Source: a virus. Taken from it: a stretch of 38,434 nucleotides of DNA. The stretch covers positions 1-38,434 of the IMG/VR virus record IMGVR_UViG_3300025141_000282. One strand, given 5' to 3'. Positions 1 through 7,908 of this stretch are shown here, in pieces. The first letter of the stretch is position 1, and each line of letters opens with the position of its first letter. The notes under the pieces are model-generated. The model did no database searches. It was not told the DNA's origin and saw only the letters and a list, made by a program, of their open reading frames with translations. The translations under genes and the position numbers were made by a program.

Positions 1-292
1 CTGATTCAACAGCAACAACTTTGCCTACGCCTAAATCATCGGAATCGTGCTTAACTTTGTCCCCTACTTTAAACTTGGCTTCATTTAACATTTTTGTGAG
101 TTCTTCTTGGATGATTTCTTGTAGATTTTTTCTTTCAGTTTCTGCTGCTCTGGCTAGGTCATAAGCTTCTTTGGCTTGATATCCTAATCCATAGGCCTCT
201 TCCGGGTCTAATTCAGCTAAATTTTCAGGAGCAAGGTGTATTTCCAATTCTTCTTGGATAAGCTGTTTTAGATGTGCTTTGGTTAATTTCAC
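1..292 (-). CDS. Partial protein with repeated IQEEL motif and basic-barrel-like segment
   Basis: A reading frame opens with GTG at 292 and stays open for 97 codons to the left edge, so its C-terminus is missing. The start is supported by an AAGGA site at 306..302, nine bases upstream, and by a GTGA overlap with the stop codon of the resolvase gene before it, which suggests translational coupling. The N-terminus reads KLTKAHLKQLIQEELE, and a similar stretch, LQEIIQEELTKML, recurs at about residues 58-70. Between them lies an acidic, Ala/Glu-rich helical segment. The last visible residues contain KFKVGDKVKH followed by LGVGKVVAVES, a pattern resembling small SH3/KOW-like barrels of the CarD type that bind nucleic acid or polymerase. 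That resemblance is only suggestive. I do not recognise the family and assign no function. Confidence 0.72.
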   Translation of the reverse strand, partial: MKLTKAHLKQLIQEELEIHLAPENLAELDPEEAYGLGYQAKEAYDLARAAETERKNLQEIIQEELTKMLNEAKFKVGDKVKHDSDDLGVGKVVAVES

Positions 293-846
293 TTATTTAA
301 GTCCTTGTTATAGCAAGTATGTTGCTTCCCTTCTTCAGATAAATAGTGTCCAGCTTTAGCAACTACCACTGAATCTGCTCGATCATAAGTTCCTTTTACT
401 GGATTTCCTTTTTTAGTGTACTCTGCCTTAAAGTTTTTGTAATTCTCTAGAATGTTTTTCAAAACTATTTCTTTAGAGTTCTGCCCTCTTTTAACTGAAA
501 TCCCGCATTTTTTCCTTGCCGTAAAAGTATTAATATATTTTGGCTCCAACTTAAAGGCTTGACTTAAAATCCAACATGTTGCACCATTAAATCTTTGAAC
601 CTTAGAAATGATTTGTGCCGAGCTTCTGCCGGATGCAAACATTCCCAATGGCTCTTCGACATAAACCATTTCAATTGGGTATTGTGCTCTTATAAATAAC
701 ACATTCTCTTTAATAATATCAAGCTTTTGGTAAAAAGACAAACCTTTTTTGTCAGTTCTCCACGCTTGACAATATATTAAATCGCCATATTTGTCTATAA
801 TTGAAGCACCCGTAATTGAAGTGCTCACGTCTAATCCTAGTATCAT
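289..846 (-). CDS. RuvC-like Holliday junction resolvase (RNase H fold)
   Basis: A protein of 185 residues with the layout of RuvC-type crossover junction endonucleases. Strand one is MILGLDVSTSITGASIID, giving the first acidic metal ligand at D6. A second acid sits in VYVEEPLG (E64 or E65). The C-terminal helix has YDRADSVVVAKAGHYL, giving D155 and D158. This four-acid pattern is the family's two-metal active site. Bacterial RuvC is about 170 residues, so the length fits. The expected role is cutting branched replication or recombination intermediates so that concatemeric phage DNA can be packaged, the job done in T4 by the unrelated gp49. ATG is four bases after the stop of the gene before it, with an A-run and no SD site, so translation probably depends on coupling. 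It is the first non-structural gene after the virion block. Confidence 0.82.
   Translation of the reverse strand: MILGLDVSTSITGASIIDKYGDLIYCQAWRTDKKGLSFYQKLDIIKENVLFIRAQYPIEMVYVEEPLGMFASGRSSAQIISKVQRFNGATCWILSQAFKLEPKYINTFTARKKCGISVKRGQNSKEIVLKNILENYKNFKAEYTKKGNPVKGTYDRADSVVVAKAGHYLSEEGKQHTCYNKDLNK
302..306 (-). promoter_or_regulatory. Ribosome binding site deciding the GTG start at 292
   Basis: AAGGA on the minus strand, nine bases before GTG at 292. It lies inside the last codons of the resolvase gene and supports GTG over the next in-frame ATG, which is about 70 codons further in. Confidence 0.6.
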
Positions 847-850
847 TTTT

Positions 851-2206
851 TTATAAGTCTAACTTTAATTTAAAAGTGTATTCGTCTGTTTCTAATTTTC
901 TCACAGGAGTGGCCATTTTTGCAATTGCAATAAGGTTTTTATTTTCATCGTATATGCCTATTTTATTAATAAATGTTTGCTTTTTAAAGCTGCCAGTGAA
1001 ATCGCACCCGTAAGAACTGCTAATTGTATTTTTAATTTTAACACTATCTGGTTCCTTATAGAATCCTTGTGAGCCGGTTGCAGAAAAGGAAGCTGTCTGT
1101 TGCCCATATTTTATATATGTTGGATTGTTTGAGTGGTTTAATTCGCCTCTTTTTGCATGGGCAAGCATTGTCATAGTTGGTACATAATTTGTGCCTGAAA
1201 AAGCCATATGAAAACTTGATGTCATATGCAGTAGTGATCCAGAGCTATCATTCATTCCAGTGCCGAAATAGACCCATTTCGGGTTGGAGGTGGTGCCTTC
1301 GACATATTCTTCCAGTGCGGCGCCGGCAGAGGAAGTTAAATTCCAACTCCCAGTTAAGATCACAAAGCCTTCTTTATATAAAACAACCCCAGCAACAGAA
1401 CCAGTTGTCCGGGCTGGATTTGATGACGTAATTTCAATTAATTCGCCGTTGCGGTTTTCATCTCGCAACTCTGCCAATAAGCTACCGGACATATAAAATT
1501 TTAAGTTAACCGTACCTTTTTTAATTGAAGAGCCATAAAAAATAGAAGGTATGCTAATGAGCGTTAATTCTTGATAGGCCTTGTTCCAAGCGTGATTATC
1601 CAAATCAGTTTCTTTTGTGATTGGGTGAACTCCCAATTTCGTAACAGGATCTATTGACGAAGAAAAAGTATAATGCGGACTTAAATTTGTATAATAATTT
1701 AATGTATTTTCAAGCGATAAAATGTGCTTTTTCTGAAGTTCAATTACATCAGTTTTAGTTTCTTTTTCATTGGTTTGTGGATTTATTAAAATTTTCTTAG
1801 ACACAGCAGCTTCGGGGTGGCTGCCGACAAATTGAAGATTTTGTGGCAATCCTTTGTAAAAATACTCTCTACTAATAGAAGCCGATAAAGGATAACTGCT
1901 AGTTAGTGTATCCCCATATAAAAAATCTGAATTGAATTCTTCGGTTGATAATGTTTTAAATGAAGAGAAGCTTCCACCCTTGCTAATGAACGGATAAATT
2001 ATAGAGCCTGTCTGGCGGTCGACGTTTAATTCGTATAGGCTTATAAATCCGCCAGAAACGTGATTTATTAAATTACTATACTGGCCGCTTCTTGGAATCT
2101 CATTGTTATAATAAACACTTCCACTATAAACAAGAAATTCACAAGATGGATATGTTTTTATAACGCTGCGAAATAGGTCGTTTTCTTCAAATCTATAATA
2201 GGGCAT
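851..2206 (-). CDS. Virion structural protein, paralogue of the preceding gene
   Basis: A 451-residue beta-rich, Ser/Gly/Thr-rich protein. It is a diverged tandem copy of the 392-residue protein encoded just before it. Both contain IKKG(S/T) followed by alternating hydrophobic strands (here from residue 228), then an AG(L/V)-(I/V)-x-Y-x-x-G-(V/F)-V strand ending in a (S/T)GS turn (here about 272-286), then a SNPTY motif. Both end in a strand pair of the type GIYDENKNLIAIAKMATP closing with LKLDL. This copy has an extra segment at about 125-180 with a predicted helix (TDVIELQKKHILSLENTLNY) and a different N-terminus. The composition and position late in the structural operon suggest a peripheral baseplate, collar or fibre protein; the exact role is unknown. 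The upstream gap is 34 bases and holds no clear SD (only CGGGAA). Confidence 0.85.
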   Translation of the reverse strand: MPYYRFEENDLFRSVIKTYPSCEFLVYSGSVYYNNEIPRSGQYSNLINHVSGGFISLYELNVDRQTGSIIYPFISKGGSFSSFKTLSTEEFNSDFLYGDTLTSSYPLSASISREYFYKGLPQNLQFVGSHPEAAVSKKILINPQTNEKETKTDVIELQKKHILSLENTLNYYTNLSPHYTFSSSIDPVTKLGVHPITKETDLDNHAWNKAYQELTLISIPSIFYGSSIKKGTVNLKFYMSGSLLAELRDENRNGELIEITSSNPARTTGSVAGVVLYKEGFVILTGSWNLTSSAGAALEEYVEGTTSNPKWVYFGTGMNDSSGSLLHMTSSFHMAFSGTNYVPTMTMLAHAKRGELNHSNNPTYIKYGQQTASFSATGSQGFYKEPDSVKIKNTISSSYGCDFTGSFKKQTFINKIGIYDENKNLIAIAKMATPVRKLETDEYTFKLKLDL

Positions 2207-2240
2207 ACTTTTATTCCCGAATCATTCATTATAATTAGTT

Positions 2241-3419
2241 TTAATAATCTAATCTTACACGAATTGTGACTTCAGATTCAGGAGTTTTCTTAAGTGGTTC
2301 AGATAACTTTGCCACAGCCAATAATTCATTATTCGGAGAATAAAGTCCAACGGTCGTAATATAGCTTACTGGAGAGTCGAGAGTATTTTCTTTAACTCTT
2401 ATTTTACTGCCAGATAGATACGTTGGGTTCGCGCTATAATTAAAATCATTGTGATTTACTCTGCAGAAATAAATTGCAGAATTTAATTCTGTTGTGTTGT
2501 TAAACGACAAATTATAAATTCTATTACGCAAAGCATGGGCGAAAGTTTGTATTGTGCTACCAGTGAGCACCGCATCTGAACTAATAATTGGCGGAGATGC
2601 ATCAGTCGTTAAAACCGGTGGGCCATATTCGGTGTTGCCCAGGCGGCCATTCACGTGATCGTGGAGTATTCCATGACTACTTCCTGAATTTCCGTGAAGG
2701 TTGAAAATTGACCCGCTCAAAACCACGACGCCGGCTTGATAAAATATTAATCCCGCTCTCATAGATCCAGAGCCTTGGGCTGTTCCGTAGCCTATTCCAT
2801 CTGCACCCAATGTCGTATAAGACGAAGAAGCAAAAAGAACGCCATATTCGCCTGCGGGAGAGTTAACAAAATACCCGTCAGAACCGCTAGCATCTGTTAA
2901 TTTAATTCGCGTATTATGTACGGAGCCATCATATAAAAAGCTTTCAGATCCGCTTACACCTAATTCAAGAGAAAATGAGCCTTTTTTTATTTCGTCCTTG
3001 GTAAGAAGTCTTGAAAAATTGATAAAAAACACTTCTTTCATTTTCCTGCCGCCGGTTAAATCTCCGTCTTCATCAAACTCACGAATTTTTCCGCTTGAAT
3101 CGTGACCCATTAAAACTTGGGCCATTTGATTGTAAATGTTGAGTTTTTTATCATTTTGGGTATTAGCAGAAGATGACAATTGCGACCCCGTTGAGTATCC
3201 GCATGTAATATCAAGAATTTGATTTGAAGACGAACTTAAATAGGGATAATCATAAACCGACTGAAACATGCCGTGAGAATAGTTTTTGATATTCGGTTCG
3301 GTGCCGGCATCGGCATATGTTCCAGAAACAATTGATCCAGTTAACGGTATTGCTTCATGGAGTAATGTTTTGGTTGTTTTTTTATCAGCATCTGTTAATG
3401 TCTTATATATAGTTGCCAT
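2241..3419 (-). CDS. Virion structural protein, first of a tandem paralogous pair
   Basis: A 392-residue beta-rich protein with many Ser-Ser, Gly-Ser and Tyr residues. Shared features with the downstream 451-residue protein are IKKGSFSLELGVSGS (from residue 144), RAGLIFYQAGVVVLSGS in the middle, SNPTY near the end, and a closing block TVGLYSPNNELLAVAKLSEP with a VRLDY terminus. The pattern suggests a repeated beta-sandwich fold used twice, perhaps as subunits of the same peripheral structure. The residues between the shared blocks differ strongly, as expected for exposed loops. A GAGGAAA ribosome site lies about six bases before the ATG. It is 19 bases downstream of the 342-residue gene and 34 bases upstream of its paralogue. 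I do not recognise a named family and infer the virion role from composition and context. Confidence 0.86.
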   Translation of the reverse strand: MATIYKTLTDADKKTTKTLLHEAIPLTGSIVSGTYADAGTEPNIKNYSHGMFQSVYDYPYLSSSSNQILDITCGYSTGSQLSSSANTQNDKKLNIYNQMAQVLMGHDSSGKIREFDEDGDLTGGRKMKEVFFINFSRLLTKDEIKKGSFSLELGVSGSESFLYDGSVHNTRIKLTDASGSDGYFVNSPAGEYGVLFASSSYTTLGADGIGYGTAQGSGSMRAGLIFYQAGVVVLSGSIFNLHGNSGSSHGILHDHVNGRLGNTEYGPPVLTTDASPPIISSDAVLTGSTIQTFAHALRNRIYNLSFNNTTELNSAIYFCRVNHNDFNYSANPTYLSGSKIRVKENTLDSPVSYITTVGLYSPNNELLAVAKLSEPLKKTPESEVTIRVRLDY

Positions 3420-3438
3420 TCTATTTCCTCTTTCTTGT

Positions 3439-4467
3439 TTATGTTTCTGAGCACCCTGTGCACTTAACGAATCTAACTGGAATATCCAATCTATAGCCCG
3501 TGGTATTTCCGGTCACTCGCACAACTGTATCGATATAGAGCACTTCACCGGACGCGGAGCGAGTATCTAAATCATTCGCGCTGATTTCCTGCTCGGTTGT
3601 TAAAGCGGTAAGTGCCGTCCAGTCTCCACTACTAAAACTGCTACCAAATTTTGTAAATAGAAAATTACTTTTTTGCAATTCAAGCGATGCCTTAATAGAG
3701 AAGTCCAATCGAGTGCCGCGAGGGCCTGAAATGATTGGTGTATTGTTTAATTTATAGTCCCCTGTCTGGGAGCTAATATCTGTTACAAAATTGCCATTCC
3801 CAAGTTGAACTCTATAATTTGCAATATTATCGTCGTCAATAAATGCTTCTTTGATGGGATCGCCGGTAGTCGGGTCCGCGATGTGTCCCAGCCTGGCGTC
3901 CATTTCAATAATATATTGAGTTTCCCTTAAATTTATATCCATTGTTGTTGTTGGAGAAATATCTAAAGTGTTCAAACCTTGTTCGATGCGTATGAATTGA
4001 TTATTATAAGAGGCGCCCCATATGACTCCTTCTGCCTTTTTAGTAAATGCTACTTCTGTTGGCTTATCAACTGCAACGGCGTATGTGTTGAGCATTGGCG
4101 AAGAATCAAAAGCTTGATGGGTGGTTGATTTTTTATACTCTGTGCCATCGCTCAATTTCAAAACAGGGAGATATAATAAATTTGTATTTGCATGAGTCAT
4201 CAACTTTGACTTTAAAGATACAATATTATCTGTAAATGCTTCTAAAACGGGTGTTTGGAGAATTTCTAAATCATAATAAGCACTGCCGCTAGCATGTGCG
4301 CCATCCGTGTGATTTGCGTTTCTATACAACTTATAAACAATCTCATCATCTCCTAGCGCAAATTTTGTGATTTTAAAGCTGCCATCGCCGCGGGCCATGC
4401 GCTGTCTTCCCAAATCTGTCAATACTGCGTCTAGAATAATATCTCCACTATTATCTAAAAATGCCAT
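3439..4467 (-). CDS. Virion structural protein with the LTDLGR/GDDEIVY N-terminus
   Basis: A 342-residue protein starting MAFLDNSGDIILDAVLTDLG, then an RQRMARGDG turn and KFALGDDEIVYKLY (to about residue 48). This N-terminal module (a hydrophobic strand, L-T-x-x-G-R, then a F-x-x-x-D-D-E-I-x-Y strand) recurs at the start of the 396-residue protein at 12361, so it may be a shared docking domain to the baseplate. The rest is beta-rich with segments such as RETQYIIEMDARLGHI. The last eleven residues contain a CxxC pair (VKCTGCSET), which could bind a metal or form a disulfide. The gene follows the longest intergenic gap in the window (63 bases) and has two AAGGAG sites upstream of the start. A virion role is inferred. 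Confidence 0.85.
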   Translation of the reverse strand: MAFLDNSGDIILDAVLTDLGRQRMARGDGSFKITKFALGDDEIVYKLYRNANHTDGAHASGSAYYDLEILQTPVLEAFTDNIVSLKSKLMTHANTNLLYLPVLKLSDGTEYKKSTTHQAFDSSPMLNTYAVAVDKPTEVAFTKKAEGVIWGASYNNQFIRIEQGLNTLDISPTTTMDINLRETQYIIEMDARLGHIADPTTGDPIKEAFIDDDNIANYRVQLGNGNFVTDISSQTGDYKLNNTPIISGPRGTRLDFSIKASLELQKSNFLFTKFGSSFSSGDWTALTALTTEQEISANDLDTRSASGEVLYIDTVVRVTGNTTGYRLDIPVRFVKCTGCSET

Positions 4468-4473
4468 TTTATT

Positions 4474-4488
4474 CTCCTTTTGCTCCTT
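4474..4488 (-). promoter_or_regulatory. Doubled Shine-Dalgarno site before the 342-residue protein
   Basis: AAGGAG occurs twice on the minus strand, at 4488..4483 and 4479..4474. The nearer copy sits six bases from the ATG at 4467. The doubling suggests high translation, as expected for a multi-copy virion protein. Confidence 0.55.
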
Positions 4489-4500
4489 AATAATTAGTAT

Positions 4501-4508
4501 TTTTTATA
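4501..4508 (-). promoter_or_regulatory. Possible T4-type late promoter element (TATAAAAA)
   Basis: TATAAAAA in the only sizeable intergenic gap differs by one base from the T4 late -10 element TATAAATA, which is read by gp55-type sigma factors. It lies 34 bases before the ATG at 4467, so a transcript would carry a short leader with both SD sites. AT-rich DNA gives such octamers by chance, so confidence is low. Confidence 0.25.
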
Positions 4509-4530
4509 ATAAAAGCTTATTTTTTAAATT

Positions 4531-7500
4531 TTATGTCTCATAATTCTTAAGCCATTCTTCTTCTAACGATAACATTCCCTCTTGCTCAACTTTCTTTAAA
4601 TAGTCCTGCCAGCGGTCGTCATGTTCTTCTGCGTGAAGCATTTTCAAATTTAAATCAAACTTTCTCCCTGTAGATTTGCTCGTGAATCGAATTTTAAACC
4701 TCTTCGGCTTGTTTGATTTATTTGAGCTAAAAACATCTCCAAAGCTTACCTGCGGCTCTCCTTCATCTGGGATTGTCACGTTCATTTTGCTCTGCGCGAA
4801 TGATGGGACAATATGAACAAATCGCCTCATTGGTTTTTCTTTCACTGATGAAACTGGCGATTCGAAATCCACTATTTTAGTAACGGGGTAAACGGCGCCA
4901 CTGTTAAATACTAATTCTACTTCATATACTGGTGTTGGATTTGAAATGTTGCCATGGATATCGACCGCCCTGAAAATATAATAATATTTCTTATTTGGCT
5001 CAAGCTTGTCAACAAATGAATCTTGCTTCATCTCCAATTCCGGCTCGCGCAGACCCACAGCAAAATCTTCATAGCTAGCGGGTTTTTTATCTATTCTAAA
5101 TACTTGATATTGTTTTACGTAATCATCAGATTTAAAACGAAGAAGCGTCTTCTGTACCGTAAGCCATGGAACTTCCCAGCCAAAATCCCCTTGTGCAACT
5201 TTCATAAATTTCTCTTTGTCTTCTGGCAATATTGCTATTGGTTTGGCTAGGGTTTCACCAACAGATTGATTTAACCAAAAGAGCATTTTATCTTTAACGC
5301 CCTTAAAGGGTATGATCTCTACATCCGGTGGCAGCGGCGGGTCATCAACAACGCTAATTTTTGTAGCATGCCCAGTGATTGTTGCAAAACTGATATAGGG
5401 CACTTCAACCAAATGAACCGATGGCCTGTTGAAAACTGCGAATTCTATGGGGGCGCCAGATATCACGACTTTGCCGGGTATAATTTCTTCTTCTTTTTCG
5501 TGCCAAGTAAATTGAAAAGTGTCCTTATTAAAATTTGTCTCTGCCACAACCCCCAGCTTACCTTCTGCTATGGACAAAATATCATTATTCTTGTATAGGT
5601 GATTGATGTGTCCCAAATATTCATATTCGTTTCCGGCAACCAACACATAAGCTTTTACTCTGTATTCATAAGTGTCTCCATATTTTATTTGAGTATCTAT
5701 AAAATTAATCAAATCACTTTCTTTGGGCTGGGGAATATAATAGTCTTGTAAAATGTTTTTATCTGCATCTAGTTTTTCAACTTTAAAGAACATTAACTCA
5801 GAATAAGCGGTGCCGCCGTTATAAACGTTAAACATGCACCGAAATAACTCGTCGGAATTGGAATGCGCATTTTCAAATTTATCGTCGAGGCCTAGGCCGC
5901 CGGGGATGTTCGTGCTATTAAAAACACCAGAAAACAATTTAGTATTTAAAAAATTCAAATCTGGTTCGTTGAGGTTTGGGTCGCCCGTTAAAACTAAAGC
6001 ATTGTCTATTTTATGTTCTAGGTTCTCAGAAAATTCACCTGGTATATTAGGCCCAAGTGCATGCCAGAGAAGTTCCGGGCATTTAATGTATTTTGACATG
6101 TCCCATGTTTTGTATTCTCCGTCATGCCACCGCAAAGGGCCGTCTTGATCGTAAAGGTCCAATGGAAAAGTTCCAATGCCCCAATGTGTTAGATCTATTA
6201 AAGGCGTTGGACCAATATTTACATTATCAACCATCTTCTCCATTAGCCATCGTATTGAGAAATCATCTTTAAAATTATCTATGAAAATATTCCTAGGGTT
6301 TGGTGGAGAAGTTTGGAATGTCATCTCTGTATACATTGGAAATAAGCTTTTTTTATCGTTATAGCTGTTTCTTATTGGTTCGCCTGTGTGATCAAAAAGC
6401 AAATGTTTTGCTTCATTAAAATGTTGTAACTGGGAATTGATCGTAGTTCCCGTGGCGGAAAAAGTGTTGATTGCCTTGGCCCACGATTTAAAATATCCAT
6501 TGAGACTAAAAAAGCCAAAATTTACATCTTCATAATAAAACTTACCAATCAAAGGAGTTATTTCATCAGAATCCCACGAAAGTTTGGCGCCCAATTCTAA
6601 TATTTGATTAAATTTGCCGCCGTAGTCACCTAAAACAGTTTGATGTTCCTGTATAAAAGCAAGTAAATTTAAGTTTGGAAGAAGATGAGTCCCCATTACT
6701 TTTGCTGCGGCTTTTTCATAGCGTTCTTGATTATAGTTGTATTTAACATCCAATTCCGCAATGCCAGTTGCTTCGTTGTTGACGTTGGCACGTTTTGGAT
6801 AATAGGATTTAAATGTATGGTCCTCGTGCATTCCGGAAAATATACCACTTAGCCATTTATCAGTTTTATTCCAAAGTGCTGAATGTAGTCGTGGGGTAAC
6901 AGCTTCCCAATATTCTTTTATCGTTTCCTTGTCTTCATCGTCGAGTAGCTCCCCGTTTGTAATTAAATTCCATACATCAGGATATATTGAGAGTTCATTA
7001 TTTTCTACAACAACGCCTTCTTCAACAAGAGCATCTGCATTTATTCGAAGTTTCAAGCCTTCTATAAGGCCAATATCGCAATGATCATAGCTTGTACTTG
7101 TCGACTTGTCGATGCCGGATGTTCCGGCTTCGACGGGGCCAGCATCGAAGCCAGCATCAAATAAAACTTTATTGTGACTGTGTGATTGTGGCTCATACAT
7201 ATATTCGCCAGTGGGTACACCTTCAAGATTTAATTCAAACTCGCGAGGGACTATAGTTATTGCTTCTTGTACTTCATAATTTATAACTTTATGCATATGG
7301 TGTGATAGTTGGTGAGGCATTTTTTGGCCGGTAACATCTCCAGTATCCTCTTGTTCGAGAAACTCTTCCAATGTTTTTGGGCTGGTTATTACTGCAAATT
7401 CCCCTTCGCCATAGCTTTCTTGGCCAATAAAACTAAAGTCCAATTCTGTAGAGAATGTATAGCCGTTGCCATTTTCATCTAAATAGGCCCTATGTTTGTG

Positions 7501-7908
7501 TGGCAAAATATGGTGGTCGGGGGATATATCATACCAAGTTTGGAACTGAGTAAACGAGGCGGCCTTTCTTATTTGATTTTCATACGGTGTTGTATCTTCA
7601 CCTTCTATGGAAGTCATCCTGTAGGTTTCTGCAATTTGGCTAGGGACAAAGCCGCATGGCGACTGTCCGGGCAATGGATTTTTAGCAACTGCTGCTAGGG
7701 ACCCGGGTTTGAATGGGTTGCCATCCACCCCGGCCGGCGCCGGCGATCTAGAGGCAAATAGTAGCGCACCTTTTCCAGAAACTTTTTTGGGGGCCACCCA
7801 ATGTTCTATAATATCTCTTAATGCATCACTAACCTCTGAAGAGGGGCCCTCAACGCAATCACTTCTGACGTATATCGGGTTGCCTTTTATGTAATTTTCA
7901 TCGGCCAT
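4531..7908 (-). CDS. Large virion protein with fibronectin-III-like segments
   Basis: A 1125-residue protein. Two stretches have the strand pattern of fibronectin type III-like sandwiches. One, at about 690-765, runs from LMFFKVEKLDADKN to YGDTYEYRVKAYVLVAG. The second, at about 925-1010, runs from VKQYQVFRIDKKPASYEDF through LEPNKKYYYIFRAVDIHGN to VYEVELVF. The tyrosine-rich Y-x-Y-R-V-x-A and Y-Y-Y-I-F-R-A-V-D motifs are typical of such domains. The N-terminal half is not recognised; it is rich in His and aromatic residues (HQLSHHMHKV, SHSHNK). The C-terminus is acidic and helical (EEEWLKNYET). In phage tails these sandwiches often decorate the surface or mediate weak binding. ATG overlaps the stop of the preceding gene in TAATG, with a perfect AGGAGG six bases upstream. 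Peripheral baseplate or fibre-attachment roles are plausible but unproven. Confidence 0.85.
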   Translation of the reverse strand: MADENYIKGNPIYVRSDCVEGPSSEVSDALRDIIEHWVAPKKVSGKGALLFASRSPAPAGVDGNPFKPGSLAAVAKNPLPGQSPCGFVPSQIAETYRMTSIEGEDTTPYENQIRKAASFTQFQTWYDISPDHHILPHKHRAYLDENGNGYTFSTELDFSFIGQESYGEGEFAVITSPKTLEEFLEQEDTGDVTGQKMPHQLSHHMHKVINYEVQEAITIVPREFELNLEGVPTGEYMYEPQSHSHNKVLFDAGFDAGPVEAGTSGIDKSTSTSYDHCDIGLIEGLKLRINADALVEEGVVVENNELSIYPDVWNLITNGELLDDEDKETIKEYWEAVTPRLHSALWNKTDKWLSGIFSGMHEDHTFKSYYPKRANVNNEATGIAELDVKYNYNQERYEKAAAKVMGTHLLPNLNLLAFIQEHQTVLGDYGGKFNQILELGAKLSWDSDEITPLIGKFYYEDVNFGFFSLNGYFKSWAKAINTFSATGTTINSQLQHFNEAKHLLFDHTGEPIRNSYNDKKSLFPMYTEMTFQTSPPNPRNIFIDNFKDDFSIRWLMEKMVDNVNIGPTPLIDLTHWGIGTFPLDLYDQDGPLRWHDGEYKTWDMSKYIKCPELLWHALGPNIPGEFSENLEHKIDNALVLTGDPNLNEPDLNFLNTKLFSGVFNSTNIPGGLGLDDKFENAHSNSDELFRCMFNVYNGGTAYSELMFFKVEKLDADKNILQDYYIPQPKESDLINFIDTQIKYGDTYEYRVKAYVLVAGNEYEYLGHINHLYKNNDILSIAEGKLGVVAETNFNKDTFQFTWHEKEEEIIPGKVVISGAPIEFAVFNRPSVHLVEVPYISFATITGHATKISVVDDPPLPPDVEIIPFKGVKDKMLFWLNQSVGETLAKPIAILPEDKEKFMKVAQGDFGWEVPWLTVQKTLLRFKSDDYVKQYQVFRIDKKPASYEDFAVGLREPELEMKQDSFVDKLEPNKKYYYIFRAVDIHGNISNPTPVYEVELVFNSGAVYPVTKIVDFESPVSSVKEKPMRRFVHIVPSFAQSKMNVTIPDEGEPQVSFGDVFSSNKSNKPKRFKIRFTSKSTGRKFDLNLKMLHAEEHDDRWQDYLKKVEQEGMLSLEEEWLKNYET

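Noticed and set aside
848-855. TATAAAAA just before the RuvC-like gene
   Set aside because: It overlaps the previous stop codon and ends one base before the ATG, so a transcript from it would start inside the gene. It is better read as an A-rich coupling junction.
4507-4525. AT-only inverted repeat around AATAAAAGCTTATT as a terminator
   Set aside because: The stem is short, has only one G-C step pair and no clean following U-run, so it would not make a stable terminator.
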